A DNA stretch of 64,000 nucleotides from the NCBI GenBank assembly GCA_965277345.1, contig CBDICI010000004.1:1302001-1366000 (forward strand), written 5' to 3'. The translations under genes and the position numbers were made by a program. The notes under the pieces were generated by a model, which was given only the letters and a program-made list of their open reading frames with translations, was not told the DNA's origin and made no database searches. This DNA is from CAIOYC01 sp965277345. Its GTDB lineage: Bacteria; Pseudomonadota; Alphaproteobacteria; Caulobacterales; Caulobacteraceae. Below are positions 23,855 to 31,520 of this stretch, one piece after another (the stretch's first letter is position 1; every line of letters starts with the position of its first letter).

Positions 23855-24803
23855 CTCCGACGGTCGAAGTCCCGACACGCCCTCGCCCGCCGCGATGCGC
23901 AGGCGCGGGCGCAAGCGCCACGTGGCGCGCCGCCTGTTCAGCCTGTGGTTCGGCGGCGAGCGCGCCAACGCCGCCAGCGCCGCGGCGGCCCAGCAGGAGT
24001 CGCATGAGGATCTGGTCGCCGCAGAAATCGTCGATCATGCCGAGGCCTTCGCCAGCCTGCGCGTCCATGACGTGATGACCCCGCGCGCCGACGTGATGGG
24101 CCTAGAGCTGTCCATACCGTTGTCCGAGGTGGTGCAGCGGTTCCTGGAGGCCGAGCATTCGCGAATGCCGATCTATCGCGAGACGCTCGACGACCCCCTG
24201 GGCGTGGTGCACATCAAGGACCTGTTCAAGCTGATCGCGCCGACGGCCAGCGAACCGGACCGGGCGCCGCGCTCGTCCTGGAAGGACCCGGTGCTGCACC
24301 GCCTGCGCCGGGACGTGCTGATCGTGCCGCCCTCCATGCGCGCCTCCGACCTGCTGGTGAAGATGCGGGCCCAGCGCATCCACATGGCCATGGTCATCGA
24401 CGAGTACGGCGGCGTGGACGGTCTGGTCACCATGGAGGATTTGCTGGAAGCCGTGGTGGGCGAGATCGACGACGAGCACGACGAGCGCACCGCCGCCATC
24501 ATCACCCGTCCGGGCGGCGTCCTCGAAATCGAGGCGCGCACCCCGCTGGAAGAGGTGGAGCGGCGGCTGAACGTGGCGTTGGCGCAGGCGGACCTGGAGG
24601 AGGAGGTCGATACCGTCGCCGGGCTGGTGGTCGCCCTGGCCGGGCGCGTGCCGCAGCGGGGCGAGGTGATCGTCCATCCGAGCGGCTATGAGTTCGAGGT
24701 GATGGACGCCGATCCGCGCCGCATCCGGCGGCTGCGCCTGCGTCCGCCGCGCGCGGCGGAGGAGGCGCCCCGCCCCGCCCTGACCGAGGAGGACGCCCAG
24801 TGA
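23847..24803 (+). CDS. corC: CorC/HlyC-family hemolysin-like protein with CBS pair
   Basis: A 318-residue cytoplasmic protein. Two CBS domains (about residues 70-195) contain VHDVMTPRADVMGLE, SRMPIYRETLDDPLGVVHIKD-like sequence and HMAMVIDEYGGVDGLVTMED-like sequence. The C-terminal CorC_HlyC domain has VDTVAGLVVALAGRVPQRGE. Members are linked to magnesium and cobalt export. I chose ATG 23847, which overlaps the end of ybeY by eight bases and has GAAGAGG upstream. Confidence 0.92.
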   Translation: MPSSDGRSPDTPSPAAMRRRGRKRHVARRLFSLWFGGERANAASAAAAQQESHEDLVAAEIVDHAEAFASLRVHDVMTPRADVMGLELSIPLSEVVQRFLEAEHSRMPIYRETLDDPLGVVHIKDLFKLIAPTASEPDRAPRSSWKDPVLHRLRRDVLIVPPSMRASDLLVKMRAQRIHMAMVIDEYGGVDGLVTMEDLLEAVVGEIDDEHDERTAAIITRPGGVLEIEARTPLEEVERRLNVALAQADLEEEVDTVAGLVVALAGRVPQRGEVIVHPSGYEFEVMDADPRRIRRLRLRPPRAAEEAPRPALTEEDAQ

Positions 24804-24813
24804 GCGTCGGCCG

Positions 24814-26427
24814 GTGAGTGAATCGGGGATGAGCGCGGTCGGGGCGACGCCTGTCCGTCCGGCGCGCTGGCGGACCCTCGGCCTCGCCTTGTTGGCCGGG
24901 CTGGCGGCGGCCTTCGCCCACCCGCCGTTCGGTGTGTGGCCGGGGCTGGTGGGGTTCGGCCTGCTCATGGCGCTGCTCGACCGGGCGGACCCGGACCGGC
25001 CGCTGCGCTCGGCCTTCTGGCGCGGCTGGCTGGCGGGCGGCGCCTATTTCCTCGTCTGCACCTGGTGGATCGGCGAGGCCTTCCTGGTGGATGTGGCGGC
25101 GCACGGCTGGCAGGCGCCGTTCGCCGTCGGGTTTCTGGCCGCGGGCCTCGGCCTGCTTTGGGGCGCCGCCGCGCTGGCCTACCGGCTTCTGGCCCCGCCG
25201 GGCGTCCGGCGCGTGCTGCTGTTCGCCGCCGTCTTCGCCGTGTTCGAGTGGCTGCGCGGCCATATCCTGACCGGCTTTCCGTGGGACCTGCCGGGCGAGG
25301 CGTGGCGGGCCGGCGGCTGGATCAGTCAGTCGGCGTCGTTGATCGGCGCCTATGGACTGAGCCTGGTCACCCTCGCCGTCGCCGCCGCCGCCGGCGTCTG
25401 GGGTGGGCGGGATCCGCTTCGGACCAAGCAACTCGCCTCGGCCACGGCGCTCGGCGCCCTCCTGCTGATGGCCGGGTTCGGCGCGGCGCGTCTGGCCCAG
25501 CCGCTGGCCTCACCGACGCCGCTCCGCCTGCGGATCGTGCAGGGCGACATCGATCAGGCCGCCAAGTGGACGCCGGACTCCTTCCGCGCCATCTTCGACA
25601 CCTATACCCGTCTGACCGCGCAGCCGCCCGCGGCGGGCCAGCCGACGCCCAAGGTGGTGCTCTGGCCGGAATCCGCCATCCCCGCCGACAGCGCCGCCTA
25701 TCTGGCGCCGGGAACCTGGACCCACGCGGCGCTGATGGCCGCGCTGAAGCCCGGACAGGTGTTGATCATGGGCGCGGTGCGGACCGAAGGCTTCGGCCCG
25801 GACGCGCGCTACTTCAACTCGGTGATGGCGCTCCGCCGCGACCCCGCCGGCCTGACTCCGCTCGGCGTTTACGACAAGCATCACCTGGTGCCGTTCGGCG
25901 AATACATGCCCATGGACAAGCTGATGGGGGCCATCGGCTTCAAGGCGCTGGTGCATGTGGGCGACGGCTTCACCGCCGGCCCCGCGCCCGCGCCGATGGC
26001 GCCGGACGGCCTGCCGCCGCTGCAGCCGCTGGTCTGCTACGAGGGCCTGTTCCCCGCCTTCGTCGCCGACGATCATCCCCGCCCGGCCTGGATCGCCAAC
26101 CTCTCCAACGACGCCTGGTTCGGCAAGACCTCCGGACCCTGGCAGCACCTTAACCTGGCCAGCTATCGCGCCATCGAGGAGGGCCTGCCCCTGGTGCGCG
26201 CCACGCCGACGGGCGTTTCGGCGCTGGTGGACGCCTATGGCCGACCGCTGGCCCGGCTTGGACAGGGCGCCCGGGGCGTGATCGACGCCGACCTGCCGGG
26301 AACCGCGTCGCCGCCCCCGTACCGCCGTCTCCGCGACTGGCCATTCTGGATGGTTGTATTAATTATAATTGCAATCTCGACGCGTTTATTCAACCCCCAC
26401 AGGAAACGGGGTGACACGACAACCTGA
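24814..26427 (+). CDS. lnt: Apolipoprotein N-acyltransferase
   Basis: A 537-residue inner-membrane enzyme that adds the third acyl chain to lipoproteins. Six or more N-terminal hydrophobic segments are followed by a periplasmic nitrilase-type domain with the catalytic triad Glu286 (LWPESAIP), Lys355 (YDKHHLVPFGEYMP) and Cys408 (LVCYEGLFP). A last membrane helix near residue 510 is encoded by unusually AT-rich codons. GTG start 11 bases behind corC; an ATG at 24829 is an alternative. It links to the lipoprotein genes in the window, including lolA. Confidence 0.95.
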   Translation: MSESGMSAVGATPVRPARWRTLGLALLAGLAAAFAHPPFGVWPGLVGFGLLMALLDRADPDRPLRSAFWRGWLAGGAYFLVCTWWIGEAFLVDVAAHGWQAPFAVGFLAAGLGLLWGAAALAYRLLAPPGVRRVLLFAAVFAVFEWLRGHILTGFPWDLPGEAWRAGGWISQSASLIGAYGLSLVTLAVAAAAGVWGGRDPLRTKQLASATALGALLLMAGFGAARLAQPLASPTPLRLRIVQGDIDQAAKWTPDSFRAIFDTYTRLTAQPPAAGQPTPKVVLWPESAIPADSAAYLAPGTWTHAALMAALKPGQVLIMGAVRTEGFGPDARYFNSVMALRRDPAGLTPLGVYDKHHLVPFGEYMPMDKLMGAIGFKALVHVGDGFTAGPAPAPMAPDGLPPLQPLVCYEGLFPAFVADDHPRPAWIANLSNDAWFGKTSGPWQHLNLASYRAIEEGLPLVRATPTGVSALVDAYGRPLARLGQGARGVIDADLPGTASPPPYRRLRDWPFWMVVLIIIAISTRLFNPHRKRGDTTT

Positions 26428-26447
26428 CTGGGTAATTATCCTAGGTT

Positions 26448-26882
26448 ATGGCTGAAGACGATTCCCGAAACCCAAATCCGATCGACAGGCACGTCGGCGC
26501 CCGCATCCGTGAACGCCGCAAGGAGCTGGCCATGAGCCAGGAACGTCTTGCCGAACACCTCGGCCTGACCTTTCAGCAGGTGCAGAAGTACGAGCGCGGC
26601 ACCAACCGGGTGTCCGCATCCAAGCTGTTCGAGATCGGCCGGGCGCTGAAGACCACGGTGGCCTATTTCTACGAGCATCTGGTCTTGCAGGGTGAGCCCG
26701 CGACCGGCATGGCGGGAGGCCCCTCGCCGGAGTTTCGCCACGACTTCATCATGACCCCGGAAGGGATGGAACTGGCCAAGGCCTTTCCCCGCATCGCCCG
26801 GCGTAAGGTGCGCCGTCAGGTGCTGGAACTGGTCAAGTCGCTCGCCGCCGAAGAGGACGAAGGCGGAAAGGACGTGGCCTAA
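26448..26882 (+). CDS. XRE-family helix-turn-helix regulator
   Basis: A 144-residue DNA-binding protein. The Cro/C1-type HTH (residues 15-70) reads VGARIRERRKELAMSQERLA, then LTFQQVQKYERGTNRVSAS. The rest is helical (MTPEGMELAKAFPRIARRK). This size and pattern match the small XRE regulators encoded beside lnt in Caulobacterales and Rhizobiales, some of which affect envelope or cell-cycle genes. Its last four bases overlap the end of the opposite-strand Trm112-like gene. Confidence 0.9.
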   Translation: MAEDDSRNPNPIDRHVGARIRERRKELAMSQERLAEHLGLTFQQVQKYERGTNRVSASKLFEIGRALKTTVAYFYEHLVLQGEPATGMAGGPSPEFRHDFIMTPEGMELAKAFPRIARRKVRRQVLELVKSLAAEEDEGGKDVA

Positions 26883-27103
26883 CCCTCCAGCGTGCGGGCC
26901 TCCTCCGGCAACATGATCGGCGCGCCGTCGCGGATCGGATAGGCCAGGCCGGCCTTGCGGCTGATCAGTTCCTGCCGGTCGCGGTCATACTCCAGCGGGC
27001 CGTGGGTCACGGGGCAGACCAGCACCTCCAGCAGGCGAGGATCGACCGCCTGGTCGAAATGGGCGTCGAAGTCGAAGTCGGCGGGAGGATCGGTGTCAGC
27101 CAT
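26879..27103 (-). CDS. Trm112-family small protein
   Basis: A 74-residue protein with LLEVLVCPVTHGPLEYDRDR, ELISRKAGLAYPIRDG and PIMLPEEAR, the full signature of the bacterial Trm112/YcaR group. Some bacterial members bind and activate methyltransferases; others have unknown roles. One cysteine of the usual zinc-like site remains (VCPVTHG), as in proteobacterial versions. Confidence 0.9.
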   Translation of the reverse strand: MADTDPPADFDFDAHFDQAVDPRLLEVLVCPVTHGPLEYDRDRQELISRKAGLAYPIRDGAPIMLPEEARTLEG

Positions 27104-27135
27104 GGGATTGTCTTAACCAGCCGGCGAGGGGCCGT

Positions 27136-27795
27136 CTATTGCATCGGCGGCTGCGGCTCGTCCTCGTCGCGCCGGCCGGCCTCGTCGATCTGCAACAGGG
27201 CGATCAGGGTGGCGGTGCGCTCGGCCAGGGTGGTCGCCTCCACCAGCGCCTGCTTCTCCGCCGCCTCGAAGGGCAGCGCCATGGACAGGCTGGTGATCAG
27301 CGCGTCCGTGGGCGCCTCGCGCGCCGCCTCCCATTCGATGTCCATGCCGCGCCGCTGCAGGTAGGCGCGGAGCGCCGCCAGCATGGCCTCGCGCTCGAAC
27401 TCGATGTCCTCGGGCGCGTCAAGGTCGCCCGCGAAGTGGGCATAGTCGGCGCGGACCTGCCGATAGGGGGTCGCCGCCGACAGCTCCCGTCCAAGCTCGA
27501 AGCGGCAGACGCCGGACAGGGTGATCAGATAGCGCCCGTCCTGGGTCTCGGCGAAGGCGGTGACCCGTCCCGCGCAGCCGACCCGCGCCAGAGCGGGGTG
27601 CGCGGGGTCGCCGCCGACGGTCTGCACCATGCCGATGATCCGGTCGCCGGCCATGGCGTCGTCGATCATGTTCAGATAGCGCGGCTCGAAGATGTTGAGC
27701 GGCAGCCGGCCGCGCGGAAACAGCACCGCCGCATCCAACGGGAAGATCGGAATGAGCTGGGGCAGCTCTTCGGTGCGGATATAGCCCTGGGCCAC
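27136..27795 (-). CDS. LON peptidase substrate-binding domain protein
   Basis: A 219-residue protein that is only the N-terminal substrate-recognition domain of Lon: LPQLIPIFPLDAAVLFPRG, NIFEPRYLNMIDDAM, then GCAGRVTAF and SGVCRFELGREL. There is no AAA or protease domain. Stand-alone versions are common in alphaproteobacteria between a thioredoxin-like gene and a Trm112 gene, exactly as here, and their role is unclear. Confidence 0.9.
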   Translation of the reverse strand: MAQGYIRTEELPQLIPIFPLDAAVLFPRGRLPLNIFEPRYLNMIDDAMAGDRIIGMVQTVGGDPAHPALARVGCAGRVTAFAETQDGRYLITLSGVCRFELGRELSAATPYRQVRADYAHFAGDLDAPEDIEFEREAMLAALRAYLQRRGMDIEWEAAREAPTDALITSLSMALPFEAAEKQALVEATTLAERTATLIALLQIDEAGRRDEDEPQPPMQ

Positions 27796-27807
27796 GGTCT
27801 GACGCCT

Positions 27808-28743
27808 TTAGGAGAAGAGCAGCGAGGATAACCGACGACGGCCGCCCCGCGCTACCTCCGATGCGGGTCCCGCCGCCTCGAACACGGTGAGCAACTGTTT
27901 GCGCGTCGCCTCCTCGTTCCAGGTCCGATCCCGCTCCAGGAGGGTCAAGAGGTGATCCGCCGCGCCCTGGAAGTCACCCCGGGCCGCCAGCAGTCCCGCT
28001 AGGTCGAAGCGGGCCTGATGGTCGTCGGCGTTCTGCGCCAGCCGCGCGTTCAGCGGCGCCGCCTCGCCCTTCGCCTGTTCGGCCAGACTGAGCGCGGCGC
28101 GAACAGCGGCCAGGTCCGCGTCCTTGGCGTCGGCGGGGGCCATGGCCACGACCTCCCTCGCGCGCTCGATATCGCCGCCGGTGAGATAGCAGCGGGCCAG
28201 ACCGGCGATGGCCTTGAGGTTGCCCGGCTCCAGTTGCAGCGCCTGGGCGTAGGCCTGCGCCGCGCCGCCCATGTCGCCGGCGGCCAGCGCCTCGGCCGCG
28301 AGCTCCAGGATACCGTCGATATCGCTCGGCCCCTGCGGTCCGGCCAACTCGTCGATGAAGGCCTTGACCTGGCTCTCCGGCAACGCGCCCTGGAAGCCCT
28401 GGAACGCCTTGCCCTGATCCACCACGAAGACGGCGGGAATCGACTGCACGCGGAATTGCTGGGCGAGGCCGGGGTTCTCGTCGATATTCACCTTGGCCAG
28501 CCGCACCGCGCCCTTCACGGCCGTCACCGCCTTTTCCAGCGCGGGGGTGAGCTGGCGGCAGGGCCCGCACCACGGCGCCCACAGGTCGATCACCACCGGG
28601 CGGGTCTTACTCTCCTCGATCACCTCCTGCATGAAGGTGGCGTCGGTGACGTCCACGATATCGCCGCCGCCCGCGCCGGGCGCGCTCTGAACCGCGGACT
28701 TGTCAGCGGGTTTGGGGGTGGGCGTCAGGCCGATCAGCGCCAT
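27808..28743 (-). CDS. cnoX: Thioredoxin-TPR protein (CnoX/YbbN-like co-chaperone)
   Basis: A 311-residue protein with a thioredoxin domain at about residues 30-140 and an active site WCGPC (Cys59, Cys62), then a C-terminal TPR-like helical region (AAEALAAGDMGGAAQAYAQAL onward). CnoX/YbbN proteins hold unfolding clients under oxidative stress and pass them to GroEL or DnaK. E. coli CnoX lacks the classical CxxC reactivity, while Caulobacter-type proteins keep WCGPC, as this one does. The gene lies 12 bases upstream of the LON-domain gene. Confidence 0.88.
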   Translation of the reverse strand: MALIGLTPTPKPADKSAVQSAPGAGGGDIVDVTDATFMQEVIEESKTRPVVIDLWAPWCGPCRQLTPALEKAVTAVKGAVRLAKVNIDENPGLAQQFRVQSIPAVFVVDQGKAFQGFQGALPESQVKAFIDELAGPQGPSDIDGILELAAEALAAGDMGGAAQAYAQALQLEPGNLKAIAGLARCYLTGGDIERAREVVAMAPADAKDADLAAVRAALSLAEQAKGEAAPLNARLAQNADDHQARFDLAGLLAARGDFQGAADHLLTLLERDRTWNEEATRKQLLTVFEAAGPASEVARGGRRRLSSLLFS

Positions 28744-28766
28744 GGGGATCCTCCGGTTACAGGCCC

Positions 28767-29297
28767 CTAGATGGCCCCGGCCGCGCCCGCCCGCAATCCG
28801 GCAACGGCGGCGAAGTCGACGACCTGAGGCTCGACGCCGAGGGCGGCGAGGAAATCCAGCAGGCCCTGGCGCGAGACCGCCGTGGTGGCGTCGTTGCGGA
28901 GCGGGTGGAAGTTGACGGTGTCGTGCGCCAGCAGCGCCGCGTCCAGCACGAACCGCACCCGGTGCTCCGGATCGTTGATCAGGGCGAAGGCGGTGACCGA
29001 CCCCGGCGTCACGCCGAGCGTGTCGTGCAAACGCTCCGCCGAGCCGAACGACAGCTTGGCCGAGCCTATCCGCTCGGGTAGCCGCTTCAGGTCGATACGG
29101 GTTTCGCCCAAGGCCGAGATCAGCCAGAGCCGGCCCTTGGCGTCCTTCAGGAACAGGTTCTTGCTGTGGCCGCCGGGCAGGGCCGCCTTGATCGCCTGCC
29201 CTTCCTCCACGCGGAACACCGGCGCATGGCGGTGGGTGCGGTGGGCGATGCCGTGCGCGTCGAGGAAGGCGAACAGCGCGTCCTCGGTCGCGGCCAC
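28767..29297 (-). CDS. YbaK/ProX-type aminoacyl-tRNA deacylase
   Basis: A 176-residue editing-domain protein. HRTHRHAPVFRVEEGQAIK, then GGHSKNLFLKDAKGRLWL, LGVTPGSVTAFALIND and VNFHPLRNDATTAV are the conserved blocks of the free-standing prolyl-tRNA editing (ProX) group, which hydrolyses mischarged Ala-tRNA(Pro). I set the start at GTG 29297, one base after the HIT stop. An ORF extending to 29408 would overlap the HIT gene with non-homologous sequence. Confidence 0.9.
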   Translation of the reverse strand: MAATEDALFAFLDAHGIAHRTHRHAPVFRVEEGQAIKAALPGGHSKNLFLKDAKGRLWLISALGETRIDLKRLPERIGSAKLSFGSAERLHDTLGVTPGSVTAFALINDPEHRVRFVLDAALLAHDTVNFHPLRNDATTAVSRQGLLDFLAALGVEPQVVDFAAVAGLRAGAAGAI

Positions 29298-29298
29298 G

Positions 29299-29724
29299 TC
29301 ACAGCCCCAGAGCGTCACGGGCGGCGGCGGCGGCCACGGTGAGCGCGCCCTCCGCGTACGGCGCCGGCCCGCCGACGCCCCACACCGGCCCAGGCCAGGC
29401 GGCGTCATCGCGGCGGCGGCCGATGACGTGGATGTGCAGTTGCGGCGTCACATTGCCGAGCGCCACCACGTTCAGCTTGATCACCGGACGGAGCAGCGCC
29501 CCACCCATGGCGCGCACCGCCGCCATGGCCATGACCTGCTCCTCCATCAACCGGCCACGCTCGGGGGGGGAGAGGTGGTCGATCTCCCCGACGTCCGCGA
29601 CCCGCGGGATCAGGATCAGCCACGGCCAGCGCGCGTCGGCCTGCATCCGCACGTGGCAGAGCGGCAGGTCGCCGATGGCGATGGACGTAGGCTCGAAATC
29701 GGGGTGAAGGCCGAAGCCGGTCAT
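29299..29724 (-). CDS. HIT-domain protein
   Basis: A 141-residue histidine-triad-like protein. PLCHVRMQADARWPWLILIPR, LNVVALGNVTPQLHIHVIGR and WPGPVWG match the proteobacterial HIT subgroup. The triad is His-Ile-His-Val-Ile, so the third histidine of the classical HxHxH is replaced here. Members bind nucleotides and may hydrolyse AMP conjugates. It is followed directly by the YbaK-like gene, so the two are probably co-transcribed. Confidence 0.88.
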   Translation of the reverse strand: MTGFGLHPDFEPTSIAIGDLPLCHVRMQADARWPWLILIPRVADVGEIDHLSPPERGRLMEEQVMAMAAVRAMGGALLRPVIKLNVVALGNVTPQLHIHVIGRRRDDAAWPGPVWGVGGPAPYAEGALTVAAAAARDALGL

Positions 29725-30040
29725 GAGGCCGGCCCCCCACAGACCCGACCTATCCCCCTATCTGCCCACGGGCTGCACCATTGCCGTTGGAGTGCAGACG
29801 GTGCAGAACGGGAGCAAGCGTCATCGTTTCGGTGAATTGCACCTGGACAGGCTGGACTGTCCAAGTCGGCCAAAAAATCTAACACCTTCAGCAGCATAGC
29901 CGTTGGACACCCCTCTGGACACCGCCGGACTGTCCAATTCTGCGACCCGTTATCAGCACCCCCTTATCCAACCCCATCGCCCTGGCAGGGACGTCCATCA
30001 TAGGGGTTGGCGCGCGGGGTCGGACAATTGGGCGCCGATT
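29725..30040. promoter_or_regulatory. Intergenic region with repeated TGGACA/TGTCCA sites
   Basis: No gene is supported in this 316-base gap. Half-sites TGGACA at 29844-29849, 29904-29909 and 29916-29921, and TGTCCA at 29858-29863 and 29931-29936, form two inverted pairs with 8- and 9-base spacers. They lie 120-212 bases upstream of the HIT gene start, as expected of a regulator-binding region, but no known regulator can be named. Confidence 0.45.
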
Positions 30041-31093
30041 TCACGCGCCACGCCGGGGAATGGCCGCCCAGTAGTCGAAGTCGAGCAGCACCTCGGCCGG
30101 ATAGCGGCCGTGATCGTCCTTGTCCGGCAAATCGGTGCAGGGCTGGTCGATCGTGGCCACCAGGCGCAGCCGCAGGGCGCCGACGCCGGGCGACAGCTCG
30201 GCCCGGTCCAGCACCTGCGACCAGGCGAAGATCGTCCCGCCGGCGAAGAAGGGATTCACGTGGCGCCCGGCGTTGACGGCCAGCATCATCCCGGTGTTCT
30301 GCAGGCCGTTGAAGCTGAGACCGCGGGCGGTGGAGATCACCACCCCGCCATAGACCAGCCGCCGCCCGCTGGGATCGCCGGCGCGCTCGAACTGGTTGAA
30401 GTGGACCTTGGCGGTGTTCTGGTACAGGCGGGTGGCCATCTGCGCCTCCGCCTCCTCCACCGCCATGCCGTCCACGTGGTCGATGGTCTCGCCCAGCGCA
30501 TAGTCCTCATAAGCGTGGGGCGCGCCGGCGGCGGCGAAGTCATAGCCGCCGAAGTCAAGACCGGGGGGCAGAACCAGGTCCGACGCCGCCACGGCCTCCG
30601 CCAGCGGCGGCACGTGCTCGGCCGGCGCCGCCGACGCCTCGTCGCGCTTGCGCACCAGCACCCAGCGGACATAGCGGAGCACCGGCTCGGACCCGCAAAA
30701 GCCGGTGGTGCGCACATAAACGACGCCGGACTTGCCGTTCGAGGTCTGCTTCAGCCCGATCACCTCGGAGGCGGCGTGCAGCGTTTCGCCCGCCATCACC
30801 GGCCGCAGGAACCGTCCCTCCGCATAGCCGAGATTGGCGACGGCGTTCAGCGAGATGTCCGGCACGGTCTTGCCGAACACCGTGTGGAACACCAGCAGCG
30901 GGTCGAGCGGCGCGCCCGCCAACCCACAGGCCCTGGCGAAGGGATCGGAAGCATAGAGCGCGTGCCGCCCGCCGTAGAAGGCGGTGTAGAGCCGCTGATC
31001 GCCCGGCGACAAGGTGCGCGGCGTGGCGTGGCGGAGGGTCTCGCCGAGACGGAAGTCCTCGAAGAACCGTCCGGGATCGGTCTTGCCCGTCAC
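30041..31093 (-). CDS. MaoC-like double hot-dog hydratase (mesaconyl-CoA hydratase-like)
   Basis: A 350-residue protein with two hot-dog halves. The first contains GRFFEDFRLGETLRHATPR and DPLLVFHTVFGKTVPDISLN. The second contains YEDYALGETIDHVDGMAVEE, then AKVHFNQFERAGDPSGRRL and YGGVVISTARGLSFNGLQNT. This arrangement and length fit mesaconyl-CoA hydratase of the ethylmalonyl-CoA pathway, which converts mesaconyl-CoA to beta-methylmalyl-CoA. No other gene of that pathway is in the window, so the exact substrate is not certain. It is followed by yggT after four bases. Confidence 0.78.
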   Translation of the reverse strand: MTGKTDPGRFFEDFRLGETLRHATPRTLSPGDQRLYTAFYGGRHALYASDPFARACGLAGAPLDPLLVFHTVFGKTVPDISLNAVANLGYAEGRFLRPVMAGETLHAASEVIGLKQTSNGKSGVVYVRTTGFCGSEPVLRYVRWVLVRKRDEASAAPAEHVPPLAEAVAASDLVLPPGLDFGGYDFAAAGAPHAYEDYALGETIDHVDGMAVEEAEAQMATRLYQNTAKVHFNQFERAGDPSGRRLVYGGVVISTARGLSFNGLQNTGMMLAVNAGRHVNPFFAGGTIFAWSQVLDRAELSPGVGALRLRLVATIDQPCTDLPDKDDHGRYPAEVLLDFDYWAAIPRRGA

Positions 31094-31097
31094 GGGA

Positions 31098-31430
31098 TCA
31101 GGCGCCGCCGAGCGAAGCGGCGGCGATCTGCGCCTGCAAGGAGCCGATCAGGATCTTCAACACCTGGATCACCAGGAAGAACACGAACGGGCTGAGGTCC
31201 AGCCCCGCGATCGGCGGGATGAACCGGCGGATGGGATAGAGCAGCCTGTCGGAGATCATCTGGAGGGTGGAGACGATCCGGTAGACCGTGCGGTTACGCA
31301 CATTGATCACCTCGAAGGCCACCAGCCAGGAGATTACCACGGCGACGATGACGATGAGCTGCAACAGGCCGAGCAGCCCGGACACGAGTCCGAGCAGCTG
31401 GATCAGCATCGAGGCGACGACAGGGGTCAT
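31098..31430 (-). CDS. YggT-family membrane protein
   Basis: A 110-residue protein with two hydrophobic segments: LLGLLQLIVIVAVVISWLV (residues 20-38) and LSPFVFFLVIQVLKILIGSL (residues 79-98). Between them is the conserved LLYPIRRFIPPIAGLDLSP turn. YggT proteins are found near division or osmotic-stress genes, and their role is not settled. The start codon and spacing suggest co-transcription with the downstream hydratase. Confidence 0.92.
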   Translation of the reverse strand: MTPVVASMLIQLLGLVSGLLGLLQLIVIVAVVISWLVAFEVINVRNRTVYRIVSTLQMISDRLLYPIRRFIPPIAGLDLSPFVFFLVIQVLKILIGSLQAQIAAASLGGA

Positions 31431-31520
31431 GGCGGTTCCAGGCGCCGCCCAAGCGGCGGTCCTGCGCTTCTAGACTGGCCCTCGCGCCTCCCGCAAGCCG
31501 GACGCGCCGGTCGGAACGCG

